A stretch of DNA of 64,000 bases from Umbilicaria muhlenbergii (GCA_000611775.1 KK106984.1:1894580-1958579); one strand, 5' to 3'. Positions 1 to 11,640 are shown, counted from the stretch's first letter. The notes: generated by a model not told the origin, from the sequence alone. Translations and numbers: made by a program.

Positions 1-3
1 GTC

Positions 4-1068
4 TTATTGCAGTCCCACCTCCCCCCCCAACTCCCCCCTCCTCTCATCCAGAAACCTCCTCGTGCGCCCTTCAACATACCTCCTCCTCACCTCCCGTCCG
101 CTATCCCAGTCCACATTCTCCAACGCCCCCGGCAGCGACTGAAGTTTCGGCCGCAGCGTAGCCAGCAGAGCGCGGAGGGCTGGGAGTTGCGAGAGCGTGA
201 ACTGAGTCGATGTAGTAAGCGGTTGCTTGTTGGCCGAATGGATGGGGTGGGTGGTAGTGAGGAAGGCGAAAGGAGCAACGACGGCGGCGGTGGCGGTTGA
301 GGAAGCCGGCTCCTGGGTTTCGGATTTCGCAACGGGAGAAGGGGAGACGAGAGAGTGGAGCTGTGCGAGGAGGGCTGCGTTACGAGCGTGTTGGTGGTGG
401 AGGGCGAGGTTGAGTTTGGTTGTTTCTTGGAGGGAGCGGCGGAGGTGGAGGATGGATTCGGGGGTGGGGGCGTTGGGGGGTGGGGGGATGGTGATGTTCT
501 GTTCATGGAGAGAGTCGTCAATGTCAGTGGCGCGACTTTGATTGTTGGTAATAGAGGTTCTGGTGCTGTTGTGGTTCCCGGGGATATTTTATAAGGTCCG
601 GTCAGAAGGGGTCAGACGCACCTCGTAGTGACTCAACCGTATCCACGGCTCCAACTCCTCCGGCACTGTCAAGATATTTCTCAACGTGTAGATCTCAAAT
701 CTATCGAACGTCTTGTCGACCGTAGCTTCTAATAGCGTCTCCAACTGATGCACGCCCTCCTCAATCTCCTGTCTCGCTTCCGGGTAATCGATGTTTCCGT
801 CACCGTCTGTATCCCGTATTGTTGAATCGGAAGCTGCTGCAGCGGCGAATCCTAGTGCGGCAGGGGGCGTTGAGAGGAGACCGTTTTCGATTGCTTCGAT
901 CGCGCGGTAGATGATCGTATTGACGGCGTTGATGATGTCGTCGATGAGGGACTGGGAGAGGTAGTTAGTAGTGTGTTCTAGCGGGTGGGTTGGGGAGAGA
1001 AGGACAAGAGGAGTGTAGCGGAAGTGTTCTGTGAGAAGCGCATCTGCCGGTCGGGATGATGCTGCCAT
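4..1068 (-). CDS. mis12: Kinetochore protein Mis12/Mtw1
   Basis: Two exons, complement(4..498, 622..1068), 313 aa. The 123-nt intron is phase 0. The MIND/Mis12 complex links the inner centromere to the Ndc80 complex in the outer kinetochore. Seen: the family N-terminus LLTEHFRYTP (about residues 11-20), the helix IDDIINAVN (42-50), and FDRFEIYTLRNIL (121-133). The family signature PWIRLSHYE is followed directly across the splice by NITIPPPPNAPTPESIL and then a predicted coiled coil. The C-terminus is basic and ends one codon inside the window edge. The start is the only in-frame ATG before the conserved block. Length is normal for fungal Mtw1. Confidence is high because both halves of the family signature meet at the splice. 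Confidence 0.93.
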
Positions 1069-1357
1069 TTCCTGTAGATTGGAAATATATTAAAGCAATA
1101 TTGCGGTTTGCGACAACGAGAATTTAAGATGCGACTGTGGAGGACGTGACCATTGTTTACATCGAGGTTAGCGCGTCGCATTATGCGTAGGGCTGACAGG
1201 AATACTCGATTATTCCCAAGTCCACATACAGAACACAAAGTATATAGCGCGCCATTCGATCTATTATACAATTGACGCTAGACTATGACTCCGCATCATA
1301 CAACTATCTACAGTCCCATCCGTGAACGCCCACCAATAGCCAACCTCCACCTGCGTT

Positions 1358-2366
1358 TTAAACCAACAAAGCAACAGCTCCTACAACACAACTACCCAAA
1401 CCAACTGCCATAAGCTTGTCATTACTCCTAGCATACATACCCCCTGATGCTGCGTTCGCAGTCACTTGAGCCGGGCCGCTGGAGCTCGTAGTGGTGCTGG
1501 TGCCACTGGGAGTCGCAGCTATGATAGTTGCGATCATCGTTGGCGTTCCCATAGTCTGTGTAGATAATCCGAGGCCAGATGATCCGGAGCCAGAGGCTCC
1601 ACTTATTTCACCGGGGGAGAGATTGGCAGGTGCTGATTTGGCGAGGGCGGCAAAGGTTTCGACGGTGCGGGATTGGTTTGCTGCAGGTCTGTTGGACAAA
1701 ATGTCAGCTTCATTCGAATATCGGGTTCACTCCGGGAGGGCGCGCTCGGCTGATGGAAAAGGTCGACGGAGAGAGTAGACTCACGCGTTAATGACTCCAA
1801 CCATACCAGCTTGACAGTGCTTGCCCTGCGAGCAATAGAACCAAAGAGGCTTCGTATTATTGATCATGATAGTGTACGTCGGCATCTCTCCACCCGCGGC
1901 CACGGGCATGAAGCCAGAAAAGAAGCCTGTGACATTAGATTGGATGTTGTTGATAGGTTGGCACGGTTGGTCGAAGGTCGATTGCACCACGGAGTGGTTC
2001 TGCGAAGATGTCAGTACTTCGATACGCATCGAGCGAGAGAAAGCAATATACCTTGGGATAGAACTGAAATTGCACCATCGACCCAGCCTCCGCTTTGATG
2101 TTGTTGGGCTCGAATTTCAAGCTTCCATTCTTGTTGGAGACTTTGACCACCTGCACGTTGACCATACCCGAGGATGCGGGTGATATGCTGGTTGCAGAAG
2201 ATGTCACCACTGCAGCGACGGCCGAGCTTGCCGAAGTTGTGCTGTCAGATCCATAGCCATAGCCCATAGCGCCATATCCGTTGTCGCTTCCGGAGCTTGA
2301 TGCATACTGCGCCAACGTCCCGCCAGCGAGAAGGAGAACAGAGGTGAGGTATCTTATTAGTGACAT
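1358..2366 (-). CDS. Secreted GPI-anchored serine-rich cupredoxin
   Basis: Three exons, complement(1358..1688, 1785..1999, 2052..2366), 286 aa; introns of 52 and 96 nt. An N-terminal signal peptide (residues 1-19) ends near GGTLAQ. A Ser/Gly/Tyr-rich linker follows, then a cupredoxin fold at about 68-180. Plausible type-1 copper ligands are His107, Cys161, His166 and Met171, in the pattern C-x4-H-x4-M. A Ser/Thr/Gly-rich stalk and a hydrophobic C-terminal tail ending VVGAVALLV look like a GPI-attachment signal. Fungal extracellular serine-rich cupredoxins of this type are cell-wall or surface proteins; the redox or copper role is inferred from the ligands only. It lies between two kinetochore genes without an obvious functional link. 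Confidence 0.9.
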
Positions 2367-3351
2367 GTTGATGCTGAGAGCAAAAGTTGAATTAGTTGGG
2401 CGTCTCGCGCTTTTCTTTTGGTAGAATGTAAGTGAAGATAATCTAAAGAATGGACAGTGGGAAACTTGAACGATGGAAGACTAAATGCGATTGGAATAGC
2501 AAATGGTCGAAGAGGGAACGAGATCGGAGAATATATACATTCTTTGTCGATGACCGTAACTCATGGCAGGGGTGTTGATATACGCCATGAACAGAATAAG
2601 CCGCGACAGCAGAAAGGACTGAGGACTGGCCAGACGGATCGAACAGTAACGGTTTCGAGCATTGGAGCGAAAAGTCTTACTCTCACTGTAGATAGCATTG
2701 CAACAGCACAGCCATAGCATAAGACATGAGGCTCCAAAGAGGGTCCAGACAGCTTGTGTTACAGGAGGCATAGTGCAACAATGCGGACCACAGACGACAT
2801 GGGTAACGATGAGGTTAAATCGGAACCCGGTGAGCAGACTCCTGTTATTGTTGGCATCATGCGAACAGTAATTAGGACCTATTTTATTCGAAAGCCCATT
2901 TGGTAACTCTTTCAATCATTTCCGTAATGGATCAGCAGAATAGTACGAGGCGAAGTTCGCGTATTATCGTGATGTTGCATTGATGTGGTGGAGCTCGGCT
3001 GTCCTTGGTGTTTGAGATTTGTCGCAGAACCCAACTCGAAGTTGTAGTTGGGTACCAAGATACCCTCGAGCTTTATGCTTGTCGAAGCTATGCCACCTGG
3101 TGCTGCAGAAAATGTAGCACGCCGTGTAGAAGCTTGACGGCGATTTACTGCTCAATCACGGTTTGCCTAAAGCTGTTACCTTGGAGGCCCTTTCAGCTGG
3201 CTTTACCATTGAACAACGTTTCCCACAGAACTTACCCTTTTATCCAGGCTTGAACTCTCGTGTCCCAGCATATCTGTCCGAACCAACCGCATGACCCGCT
3301 CATGCCCTACATATCTCATATTGTCCACACAAGTGTCCCAGCCCTTAGAAA
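2367..3351. other. Intergenic, no gene seen
   Basis: This lies upstream of the cupredoxin gene and downstream of the CENP-X gene. A TATATA-like element sits near 2530, about 160 bp upstream of the cupredoxin ATG. Short open frames on both strands show no recognisable protein. I see nothing else. Confidence 0.5.
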
Positions 3352-3914
3352 TCAGAAATCCAGTATCAACTGCGGCGCCAGCTTCTCCAAATCCTCCACC
3401 TACCCCAATCTCTTCGTCAGCACAACAGTCCCTGTAAAAACCCCACACCACCCACCACCAGACTCACCTCCAAGAAATCCCCCCTCCTCTTCCCCCCTTC
3501 CCCCCCCACCTCCGCTCTCTCAAACGCCGCCCTCGCCAACGCCTCCCTCACAAAAGTCTCGACATACTTCTCGACCACCCGATTGGCATCCTTGCCGATC
3601 CTGATATCCTCACTCGAGAAATGGTGATGTAGAAGCCTCGTCAGCAATTTCGGGGGTATAGTGGGCGGCGGATCTTGAGTTGACAGTGGGAGTTGGGATG
3701 CCGAAGTCGCTGTCGGATCAGTGGTATCAGGGATGTCGCGCTCGTTGTCGGAGCTGCTGGAGGAGAATGAGGGAGGGGGCCGGGCGGGGGCGGATTTGCG
3801 ACGCGTGGGGGCGGAGGTGGAGGTAGAGGCGGAGGGTTTGGGCTTTGATGCTGGCCGGGGGGGCTTGAAGGCCGGGGGGGCGCGCTTTTTGGGGACGGTG
3901 GGTTGAGGAGGCAT
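3352..3914 (-). CDS. mhf2: CENP-X / MHF2 histone-fold protein
   Basis: Two exons, complement(3352..3399, 3468..3914), 164 aa; 68-nt intron, phase 0. CENP-X pairs with CENP-S (MHF1) to form the MHF histone-fold complex. That complex acts at centromeres (CENP-T-W-S-X) and with FANCM-type helicases at stalled forks. Seen: a disordered Pro/Ser/Lys-rich N-terminus (1-84), then a histone fold from PPKLLTRLLHHHF through IRIGKDANRVVEKYVETF. The short last exon supplies VEDLEKLAPQLILDF, the conserved C-terminal helix and end of the family. The long basic N-terminal extension is usual in filamentous fungi. The gene is divergent from swc5. Confidence 0.92.
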
Positions 3915-4146
3915 GGTTTTGCGAGTGGTAACAGTAGGCGGTGATGTGGAGTGTAGTAGTCAATATCCCATGCGAAGTCGATGGTGAGGAGGCGCGTTGT
4001 AAATGGGATCGTTCACGCGTTGATTGATGAAGCGGAAGGAGGCCCGAGGCTCAGCCCTACGCGGACAGTACCTGGGTTTCTTTAGCTACGCTATAACAAT
4101 TATCACAACTCATTCGGACTACACCACCAATTGCAGAACCTCCATC
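3915..4146. promoter_or_regulatory. Divergent promoter between mhf2 and swc5
   Basis: Only 232 bp separate the two ATGs, so the two chromatin genes must share or abut promoters. A conserved element could not be identified by eye. Confidence 0.6.
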
Positions 4147-5219
4147 ATGGCCTCTTCGACAGCACATCCCGACCCCGACCCCGAAGACGCAGACTACAAA
4201 TCCTCTGAAGACTCGGATTTCGATCCCAGTCACACTGCAGACGATGATGCCGCCTCCAGTGTCTCCGAGGCCGAAGACGCCGACCCAGCCTCGAAACTTA
4301 CATCTGGCAAAAAGGGCAAGAAGCGAAAAGGAGAGACAGAAGCCGAAGATCTAGGATTCGAGAACTCGGGGGATGAGGCTACGATAAGGCGAGGGAAGAA
4401 GAAAAAAAGGCGGAAGGGAGAGGAAGAGGAGGACGAGGAAGGGGGTGAGGGCGGGGTGGTGAAGACGCGGAGTATGAAGGCTGTGGAGTGAGTGACTTGT
4501 TATGGCGATCTTGGGTTTACGAAGGGTTGGAGCTGATGCTGGAGTTGTACTGTAGGGAGAAAGAGAAGAAACCGCTCGCAAGCGCCGTAGGAGCTACAGT
4601 TGATGTGGATGCGCTGTGGAAGAGTCTGAGTAGCGGGACCACGAAGAGCGGGACCACGGATCCTCACACGATGAAAGATTCTGCACCGTCCGGAAAGGTG
4701 GACACGCCGGCTGAAGATCGACACGTACCCACTGCGGATCCAAGTGTACAACCCACAAGCAGCTCGACAGAAGCCCCTCCAACATCCGCAAAAGCAGACT
4801 CAGAAGACACGATCACCATAAAGCGAACCTACATCTTCGCCGGTGAAACAATAACAGAAGAAAAGCTTGTCCCCAAAATGTCCGCCGAAGCGCGCCTATA
4901 CCTCCAATCCCAACAAGCCCCTCCTTCCCCCTCCCCCCAAAATACCACCAATAAACCGCTCCGCCGTCCCAAAAAGCGCGTTTCGCAATTCGAGCCCAAC
5001 CCGAATGGAATAGTAAAAGGACTCGCACCTCCAGGCCCCAAGCTAAACACGATTGAGAAATCGAAGCTAGACTGGGCCGGGTACGTGGATAAAGAAGGGA
5101 TCAAAGAGGAGTTGGACGTGGCGGAAAAGGCGAAAGAAGGGTACTTGAGCCGGATGGATTTCCTGGGGAGGGTAGAAGCGAAGAGGGAGGATGAGAGGAA
5201 GAATGCGAAGATGAAATAG
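4147..5219 (+). CDS. swc5: SWR1-complex protein Swc5 (BCNT domain)
   Basis: Two exons, 4147..4487 and 4556..5219, 334 aa; 68-nt phase-2 intron. Swc5 is a subunit of the SWR1 remodeller, which exchanges H2A for H2A.Z. Seen: an acidic N-terminus (PDPDPEDADYKSSEDSDFDP) typical of histone-chaperone-like Swc5; Lys-rich and Glu-rich runs; a central segment with TYIFAGETITEEKLVP; and a C-terminal BCNT domain with KLDWAGYVDKEGI, KEGYLSRMDFLGRVE and a basic tail. The ATG at 4147 is chosen because it opens the acidic family N-terminus; an in-frame ATG lies upstream at 4024. The gene converges on the F-box/LRR gene, with 170 bp between stops. Confidence 0.92.
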
Positions 5220-5389
5220 ACAAGACATTAGCGGGTACCCAATTCCCACAAGAAAAATAAGGTAGACTCCTATTATTCGAGGCGTGGCGTGACAAGTAGT
5301 ATCGTGGTATCATAAGATCGTGGTAAGATCGTGGTTTCATAAGAACATAGCATCGTAAAAAGCCAGTGATAATGACACAGAACCCACAG

Positions 5390-7417
5390 CTATTTATAAA
5401 TAGCGAAGACATCCCCACTCCAGACATGCTTCGCGAGCGCCTTACGGGCTCGAAGGACTGGTATCAGATCTCCGCGCCAAGGGTTCTCCTCAAGCTGCTC
5501 GTCGGAGACTGTTTGGTCTTGAAGGGCCTTGTCGGTGTCAAAGAAGGAGAAGTCATCTCTAGAAGCTTCGTGCATGTCGAAAGATTCAAGGTCTTCGGGC
5601 GGCGGTCTGTCAATTTCGAGGTAGAGCGAACGAAGCGTGGTGCGAGTAGATGGGAGAACCGGTGCGGGATTTGAATCAGCTAAGTGAGGTGGATGTGGTG
5701 GGTTTTGGGGCTCTGCTGCGGGTTCTGGACCTCCTAAGCTTGCTGGATCAGCTTGACTTGGAGGTTCTGTTAAATACTCCGGAGCGTCTGGGATAGATGA
5801 ATAAGCCGGGCATCCAGCTTCTGCTGTGCTTTGCTGATTCGGTGAGATTTGAACCCCTGATAAGTTTGGTGAGGACCCTGGATCCGTTCCAGTACTGGAC
5901 TCTGCTCCGTTCTGTAAATTCGGTGTGTTCTGAGCATTTGGTTCGTCCCGCTGTTTTGCTGCGTCTTCATCAGCACTCGCCTCCAAGCCAGCGCAATGAT
6001 TCGTAAATGCTAGGAGCCCCTTTGCTATCCAACCCGTGTTGCTAGCATATGGTAACCCTGTAAGTACTAGGGTTCGCAGTCCCATCATGGGAAGAGCGGT
6101 TTCAGTGACCGTTTCCTCAGAATCGCTCCTCACCCAGCGCGGCCAGCGGTTTCCAGCTAGCCGGAAGATGGCAGCTATATCCTTGTCAAGAGTGTCTAGA
6201 AATGCGCAATCGCCAGTCACGAGCTCGTGGTTGATTCTCAGGTACCTCAGCGATCCGGCACTGGAAAATCTGTCCTCGGCCAACTGTCTAAGAACACTGA
6301 TGACCCGATGTGCATCGCGGGCCGATTCGCCTTTATAATACCCGTACACTCCGAGGCCTTTCTGTCTACTGCAGTCCAGAACAAGCAGACGAGAGGCTTT
6401 GACAAGATCGATTATTGCGCCAGCGCTAACATCATTGTCGGAGATGCGTAAGTGCGTCAGACCAGAATTCCGCTGGCAGTTGTGGATTTGACGCAGTACT
6501 GCCGCTTCCTGATCATCTCCGGCGCAATCCGACGTACTCTCGCAAGTTTGTTTAGGACAGCTTGGAGGAAATGCATAATCCGGCGGTAGTACACAGTGAT
6601 CCAGGAGTGATCGGATTGAAACGTCTGTGAGATTGTTCTTCCCAACGTCGAGACTCCACAGACCGGTACCGATGGACATAGCAATGGATGCTGCGCTTCG
6701 GTCACCTAGACCAACGCCTCGAAGCTTCAGAATTTTGAGGGTGAGTATCAAACGAGCATTGCATAGCTGCTGTATGAATCGGTGCTTGCCGGCTGCGTTC
6801 GAGTACGATAAGTCAAGATACACGAGCTGGGGGAAGCACGACAACGCTGCAGCAAGACAGTCGGGCGACACGTTGACCAATCCAGTCATACTAAGCAGAT
6901 TGAGATACCAATTGTTCTGTGTTGGCGCTGCGTTCGGGGGAATAGTGGGCCCGGAGAAAATGTGCTGGACGACCGCCTGGCTGACTATAGCACTGTTATG
7001 CACAAGGAGTGATTGAAGGTTGGGCAGATTGTCGAGCAAATTGCGAAGCCATTCTACCCGTTCAGAGTTCCAAGAAACAAGAGTCGGCGCAACGTTCGTG
7101 ATATTGAGAGTTTGAACCAGGTGACAAGCCGCTGGAGACGCAATTTCGAGACATTCTGTGAATTGGTAGAGGGCCCCTTATCCACCATCAGTACACTGTA
7201 GGCATTTTAACGATGTATTATACATACTGTAGATATCTCCTAGGTCCTCACCGAAATGCTGGTTGGGACAACTCCACAAAGCTGGTAAGGCCGCTTTACG
7301 CATATTTCGAGAAACGAGGCAAATTGATATGAGTTCAGTTCGGGGTAAGTAGGTGGCTATAAGCCTCCACGGATCTCTGGACACAGCCTCGGCGTACGTC
7401 GGAGGAAGCTCTTCCAT
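5390..7417 (-). CDS. F-box / leucine-rich-repeat protein
   Basis: Two exons, complement(5390..7155, 7228..7417), 651 aa; 72-nt intron, phase 1. The F-box (about residues 15-48) has DPWRLIATYLP, ICLVSRNM and AALPALW. A solenoid of LRR-like units follows, with pieces such as LPNLQSLLVHNSAI, FPQLVYLDLSYSN, LKILKLRGVGL and LWSLDVGKNNLTD. The C-terminal third is Pro/Gln/Asn-rich and looks disordered. By family knowledge such proteins are substrate adaptors of SCF ubiquitin ligases; the substrate is unknown. The splice is supported because exon 2 continues LRR-type sequence without a gap (LVQTLNITNVAP). It is not a close relative of the two F-box-like genes at 16-21 kb. Confidence 0.85.
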
Positions 7418-9027
7418 CCTGGCTTGAGAGAGTTACTCCGTTCGCTTTCGATAGTGCTTGAAGATTATTAAACTGTGATATGTGGAGCTGCAAGCAGGTT
7501 CCTGGCGAACTGAAAGGGGGGCTATTTAAGTATTAGAGTCTTCGTAATAAGATCCAAGACCGGCTTGGGAGAAAACAAGCTTAAGGAGCGATAAATGCCA
7601 TCGAGGGCCTCGGTGAAGCTGAGCAGCAGAGATCAAAGCAATGTAACTCTGAAGCTCGATCCAGATGTTTATGGTTCATGTCGCGGCTGTTTATCGATAA
7701 CAACCAACACCTTTCCAGGTGGATCATAGTATCTCCGTTCACCGGCAACATCCACCTTATCCGAACGACCTCCCTGAACCATTCTCCCCACCAGACCCCA
7801 GAGAGAGACAGTGACATGAGCCACGGGAATCATTATACCCTCTGGGAGCACATGCGCAGCTTGCCAACTTGCAGGAAGAGAAACAAGTCTCTGTGCGGAT
7901 AGCTCCGCGCGCAATAAGCCCGCATTCGGCTTTGAGAAGAGCTACCATGAGATGGACGGCAAGCCCAGCAGTGTTGGACAGTTGGACAGGGAAATAACAA
8001 TGAAGAAACTGATCTTTGGGCAAAATATGAGGCTGTCGGGCTGTTGTGGAGAACCCGGTCACACCAACCTAGCCTGGCTCTTGCAGCACGTCTTGCATTG
8101 CCGTCGCTCCTCATGGGTGTAGGCTTCCACTAAACTGCAAAAATGGCCTCCCGTTTCTCTCTCGCCATTTCCTATAACAGGGGTTTTTGGGGTTGCTCGG
8201 ATGGTTCGATGGACGGTTGACTGGCGTATCTTACTGCTTTCGGCGGCAAAAGCCTGCTCTACTGTCTCCCAGTCGAGGGAGTATGGTGCTCTTGCTCTCT
8301 GTTATTATACGCTTGGGGGTTTCCTACTGTTTAAAGCTGTAGTTTACGTTAGGTCTGTTCTTCTCCCCTGCCGGTTTCGGCAGGCGCTGCGGGAGCAGTC
8401 ACGTACCTTCCACATTTATTCCCCTTGCTATTTCTTTCGCTTGCAGCTCGACTTTGTATAAATGCCAGCGTTGTCTGTGACATTATTTGACAGCATTCTT
8501 ACAACCTGTCCGGTATTCGATAGATATCCTTATACACTATTCGCACTCCGCTGCAGCCGTTATTGCGTTCTTCACCTATTTTCTGATCTGCCATACTATC
8601 GATTGTCATCGGCTATCCTTGGAGAGGCCTGCTGCAGCTTTCCAGAGCCGCCCAGTTTTTGTGATCTTTTGACGCCGCTCGAAGGCAACCTCTCCACTGC
8701 GTTAGGAGTCAGCTGCATTCGCAAAGCCGAAAGATCGAAGACATCCCTTGCTCTAGCTATCGGTATATAACAGCATACCACGGGTCTGTGTCGATTGGGC
8801 CTCGCCGAAGTCCTCGCGGTCGCTGCTATCAGGGTAGGTGGGACATTATATCCGCAAGCTCTCAACCCAGATATTCCAGCCACGGTGTAAGCAGACTCTC
8901 CGGGCACTAGGAAGGCTTTGAAGACGTTTCACACGTCGTTGCACCGTGCGATAGACGTAGTTGTGGGAGGATTAGCTTGACCTGTGTGGTGCCGAGAGAA
9001 ATCCGGGCAACGACCGATAGGGGTAAA
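7418..9027. other. Intergenic, no convincing gene
   Basis: This 1.6-kb stretch lies between the divergent F-box/LRR gene and the exon-array gene. A pyrimidine-rich plus-strand stretch (8201-8770) reads open except for one stop, but its translation resembles no protein and composition alone could explain it. It may hold the promoter and leader of the gene at 9028. Confidence 0.4.
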
Positions 9028-10655
9028 ATGGCTAGTCAACATGAAAACAAATCCGCAACTTCACCCCCCTCGACTCCCTTACCATCACCCACCTCCACTT
9101 TCGTATCATCACACACAACCGCGGACGGACCTTTGTCAGATACAGCTGAGCATAGCCAAAGTATCCCTTCTGGCGCTCCTTTCCAACAGGTATTACAAAG
9201 CTCTCCAGAAACCATGATTTCGGTCAGAGCCAGAGGAACACACCCGCTACAAACAAGCAGTTCAGCCGAGCTCGCAGAATCCACAACCAAATCTCCATCT
9301 TCCCTTCGAAGACCTAAGGCGCCATCAGTTGCTAAGGAAGATCAAGGTCCTCCAGCAAGATCTCAAGTTGCTCTTGACAGGGTACGAGATCTCCCGCCAA
9401 GAGACGACATACCAGATCTCTAACTGATTTTCCACAGCCACCACATCAAGATACGCAAGCGTCACCTACTCGGAGATCTACAACTGTATCCCCTGGAAAA
9501 CATGTATGATATCTCTGTCGAACAAGAGAAAGCCGGACCACTAACTACTCTGTAATAGATCCTACCCCATGACGCAGGTGACTCGCTTCCTGAGACGTAT
9601 CCAGCTGTTACTCCGAACACTAAGGTATACATCCTCTGCATCAAATCAACCAGCTGGACCTTGCATTAATATAACATAGAGTCTACCCCAAGAAACACGT
9701 GCACCAAGTGATTCAGGATCTCCCTCTGTAGTTTCGAATACCAAGGTAGGTTAGATCTAAAGAGAATCACTCAGCACGATCTCTAACGAGTCTATTGTAG
9801 CCTGACCCTCGAGCGAGCAGTGTGCTACGTAGCCAGTCACTAAGATCTTTACACTCCGTAAGCTCCCTTCGAGTCCCGACACGACTCAGTAGTCTCAGAA
9901 GCGATACTTCTGTTTCACCCGATTCTTTCAATACCGATCTTCGACCGCAAGCCTCCGTGCCAGCTTTCCTAGGAAGACATCGTACTTCACCAAACACGAA
10001 AGGCGTACAACGCACCGTCTCTTTAGGAAGTATTGCAGAACTTCACAGCACCGCGCAACAGTCGTACCGGAACCGAACCTTCAGCCTTCCGATCGCCAAG
10101 CAGCGTCGTTTGAGTTCACCAGCAGTGCGCCGACGCTTCGAATCAGACTCCGATTTAATTGCGCGCCGAAACGCCTCTATTACGAGCGTAGAGGAGTTGA
10201 AAGAGCTACTTTCAACCAACGAAGAAGTCCTGTTCGTGGATATCGCCCAGAAACCCGACCTCGATATACTCTTTCCAGCCCGCCGCCTCCCAATACCTCT
10301 AATCTACCGGCAAAGTAGTCCGGCGGCCCCCACGACCGCTTCTAAACAGGCGGTATTCGTCCCTCTCTTCGTCAACAAGCAACTCCGCCCACGGAGTACT
10401 TCAAGTATGCGGCCAAGCGCCGATTACTGGCCGAGGGACGAGGAGGGGTTCCCGCAGCCAAGCGGCCACTCCGAGTCGATGGAGGACCTCCTCGGAAGGG
10501 AGGAGGAGGAGGAGGAGGAGGAGGAAGAGGAGCAGGAGCGTGCTGTTGTGGCTGTGGGGCCCGCCCAGGGCGCGCCGCAACCCCGGGGGTTGCGTAGGTG
10601 GTTGCGCAAGGTCAAGGACCTGGCGAGGCGTGCTCTGGGCATGCGCAGGGAGTAA
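9028..10655 (+). CDS. Unrecognised protein encoded by a periodic exon array
   Basis: Five exons, 9028..9381, 9438..9503, 9559..9624, 9680..9745 and 9801..10655, 468 aa. All four introns are phase 0. Exons 2, 3 and 4 are each exactly 66 nt (22 codons) and introns 2, 3 and 4 are each exactly 55 nt, so exon starts repeat every 121 bp. Exons 3 and 4 share LP near their start and NTK at their end. The protein is Ser/Thr/Pro-rich at the N-terminus and Arg/Ser-rich in the middle (SLRSLHSVSSLRVP). It has an acidic Glu run encoded by a GAG repeat near 10499-10533 and a basic, possibly amphipathic tail (LRRWLRKVKDLARRALGM). No signal peptide or domain is recognised. Because the small exons are symmetric, any could be skipped without a frameshift. 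Function unknown; the splice model is strong. Confidence 0.75.
9316..9800 (+). repeat. Tandem exon-intron units, 121-bp period
   Basis: Diverged units start at 9438, 9559 and 9680, and a fourth boundary falls at 9801. The 3' end of exon 1 plus intron 1 (9316-9437) looks like a further unit, one base longer. The introns still share sequence: intron 1 and intron 4 both carry GATCTCTAAC shortly before the acceptor. This supports tandem duplication of an exon together with its intron. Confidence 0.7.
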
Positions 10656-11002
10656 GGGGGGGAGGTGGTGGTGGTAGCAAGGGGCTTGGGGGGCTGGGCG
10701 TTCCTCTGCGGTGTTTTCGGGTGGGGTGGGGTGGCTGTTGCTGTGTGGAGGTGTGTCTGCGTTCTTTTCGTGCCTTCCTGCGTGTATTTGTAGTAGTAAC
10801 AAGGAAAGCCCCCGCCGTTGACGAACTCGTCTCCCAATGCTGTTTTGTGACTGATGTAGACTGTAAGAACGCCTTGTAGTACGACATAGCAGGCTTGGCC
10901 ATGAATATACAACTATTTGGAGCGCTTCAGTCATCTAAGCTATGGGCGAGCCCTCTAACTATTGCTGGCTCTTTTAGGCCTGCGTGGTATTCTAAGGGTC
11001 AC

Positions 11003-11640
11003 TGAGGGCCTTCATAGTATACACCGTGCATGATGACTTGGTTTTGAATAGTACTTCATTTGTGGCTTGAGCAATTCAAGGAAGCCCTCGATAGTCGAAA
11101 TAGAGTATAAACCATCTACAATTACTTGAGTACTGGGATATGTCAAGTAAGCTTGAGGAACCCCTTGATATTATATGATCAGTCATTGACTAATATCAAG
11201 CCCTTACTAAAAAGCCCTAGAATCAAGGTAGCCTACTAGCCCTGATGAAATCTAGGCGCCCCTCCACATGATACAGCAGTAAAAGTGTCAATTGAATGTC
11301 AAGGGCTTGAGTGAATAGAAATACTTACTAATGAATTAAGTAGTGCAATATGGCTGCAAGGAGCCCCTCAATAATATAAACCAGGTATAAGATGAGTAGA
11401 AAATCATATAAAAGTCATATTATATCACTAGCCCTCCTCAAGCTCTCTGATGCATCAATATAGGACCGAGGAACCTCTTCATATCAGATGAGCAGTCACT
11501 GACCGTCATTACCCTTCGCCGAGAAACCCTAGAACCCTGATAGCATACCATCCCTGGCGAATACCAGGCGCCCCTCAGTGCAGTCCAGTAGTACAACCTA
11601 TTCATTGACTTCTCAATGCTCTGAGCCCATTACTCACCTG
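11003..11640. repeat. Degenerate repeat patch, RIP-like
   Basis: A segment starting at 11155 (GAGGAACCCCTTGATAT) recurs at 11468 (GAGGAACCTCTTCATAT), 313 bp later. Similarity runs for roughly 190 bp through landmarks such as CCCTAGAA and AGGCGCCCCTC. The first copy is richer in A and T, mostly at positions where the other has C or G. Shorter related motifs occur near 11003, 11077 and 11360. This fits an old repeat decayed by C-to-T change, as in repeat-induced point mutation. No coding remnant was found. Confidence 0.5.

Noticed and set aside
8201-8770. Nearly open 190-codon plus-strand frame
   Set aside because: Pyrimidine-rich DNA, one internal stop, no recognisable protein; probably promoter or leader sequence.
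10401-10934. Minus-strand frames over the GAG repeat
   Set aside because: They mirror the Glu run of the exon-array gene and have low-complexity content only.
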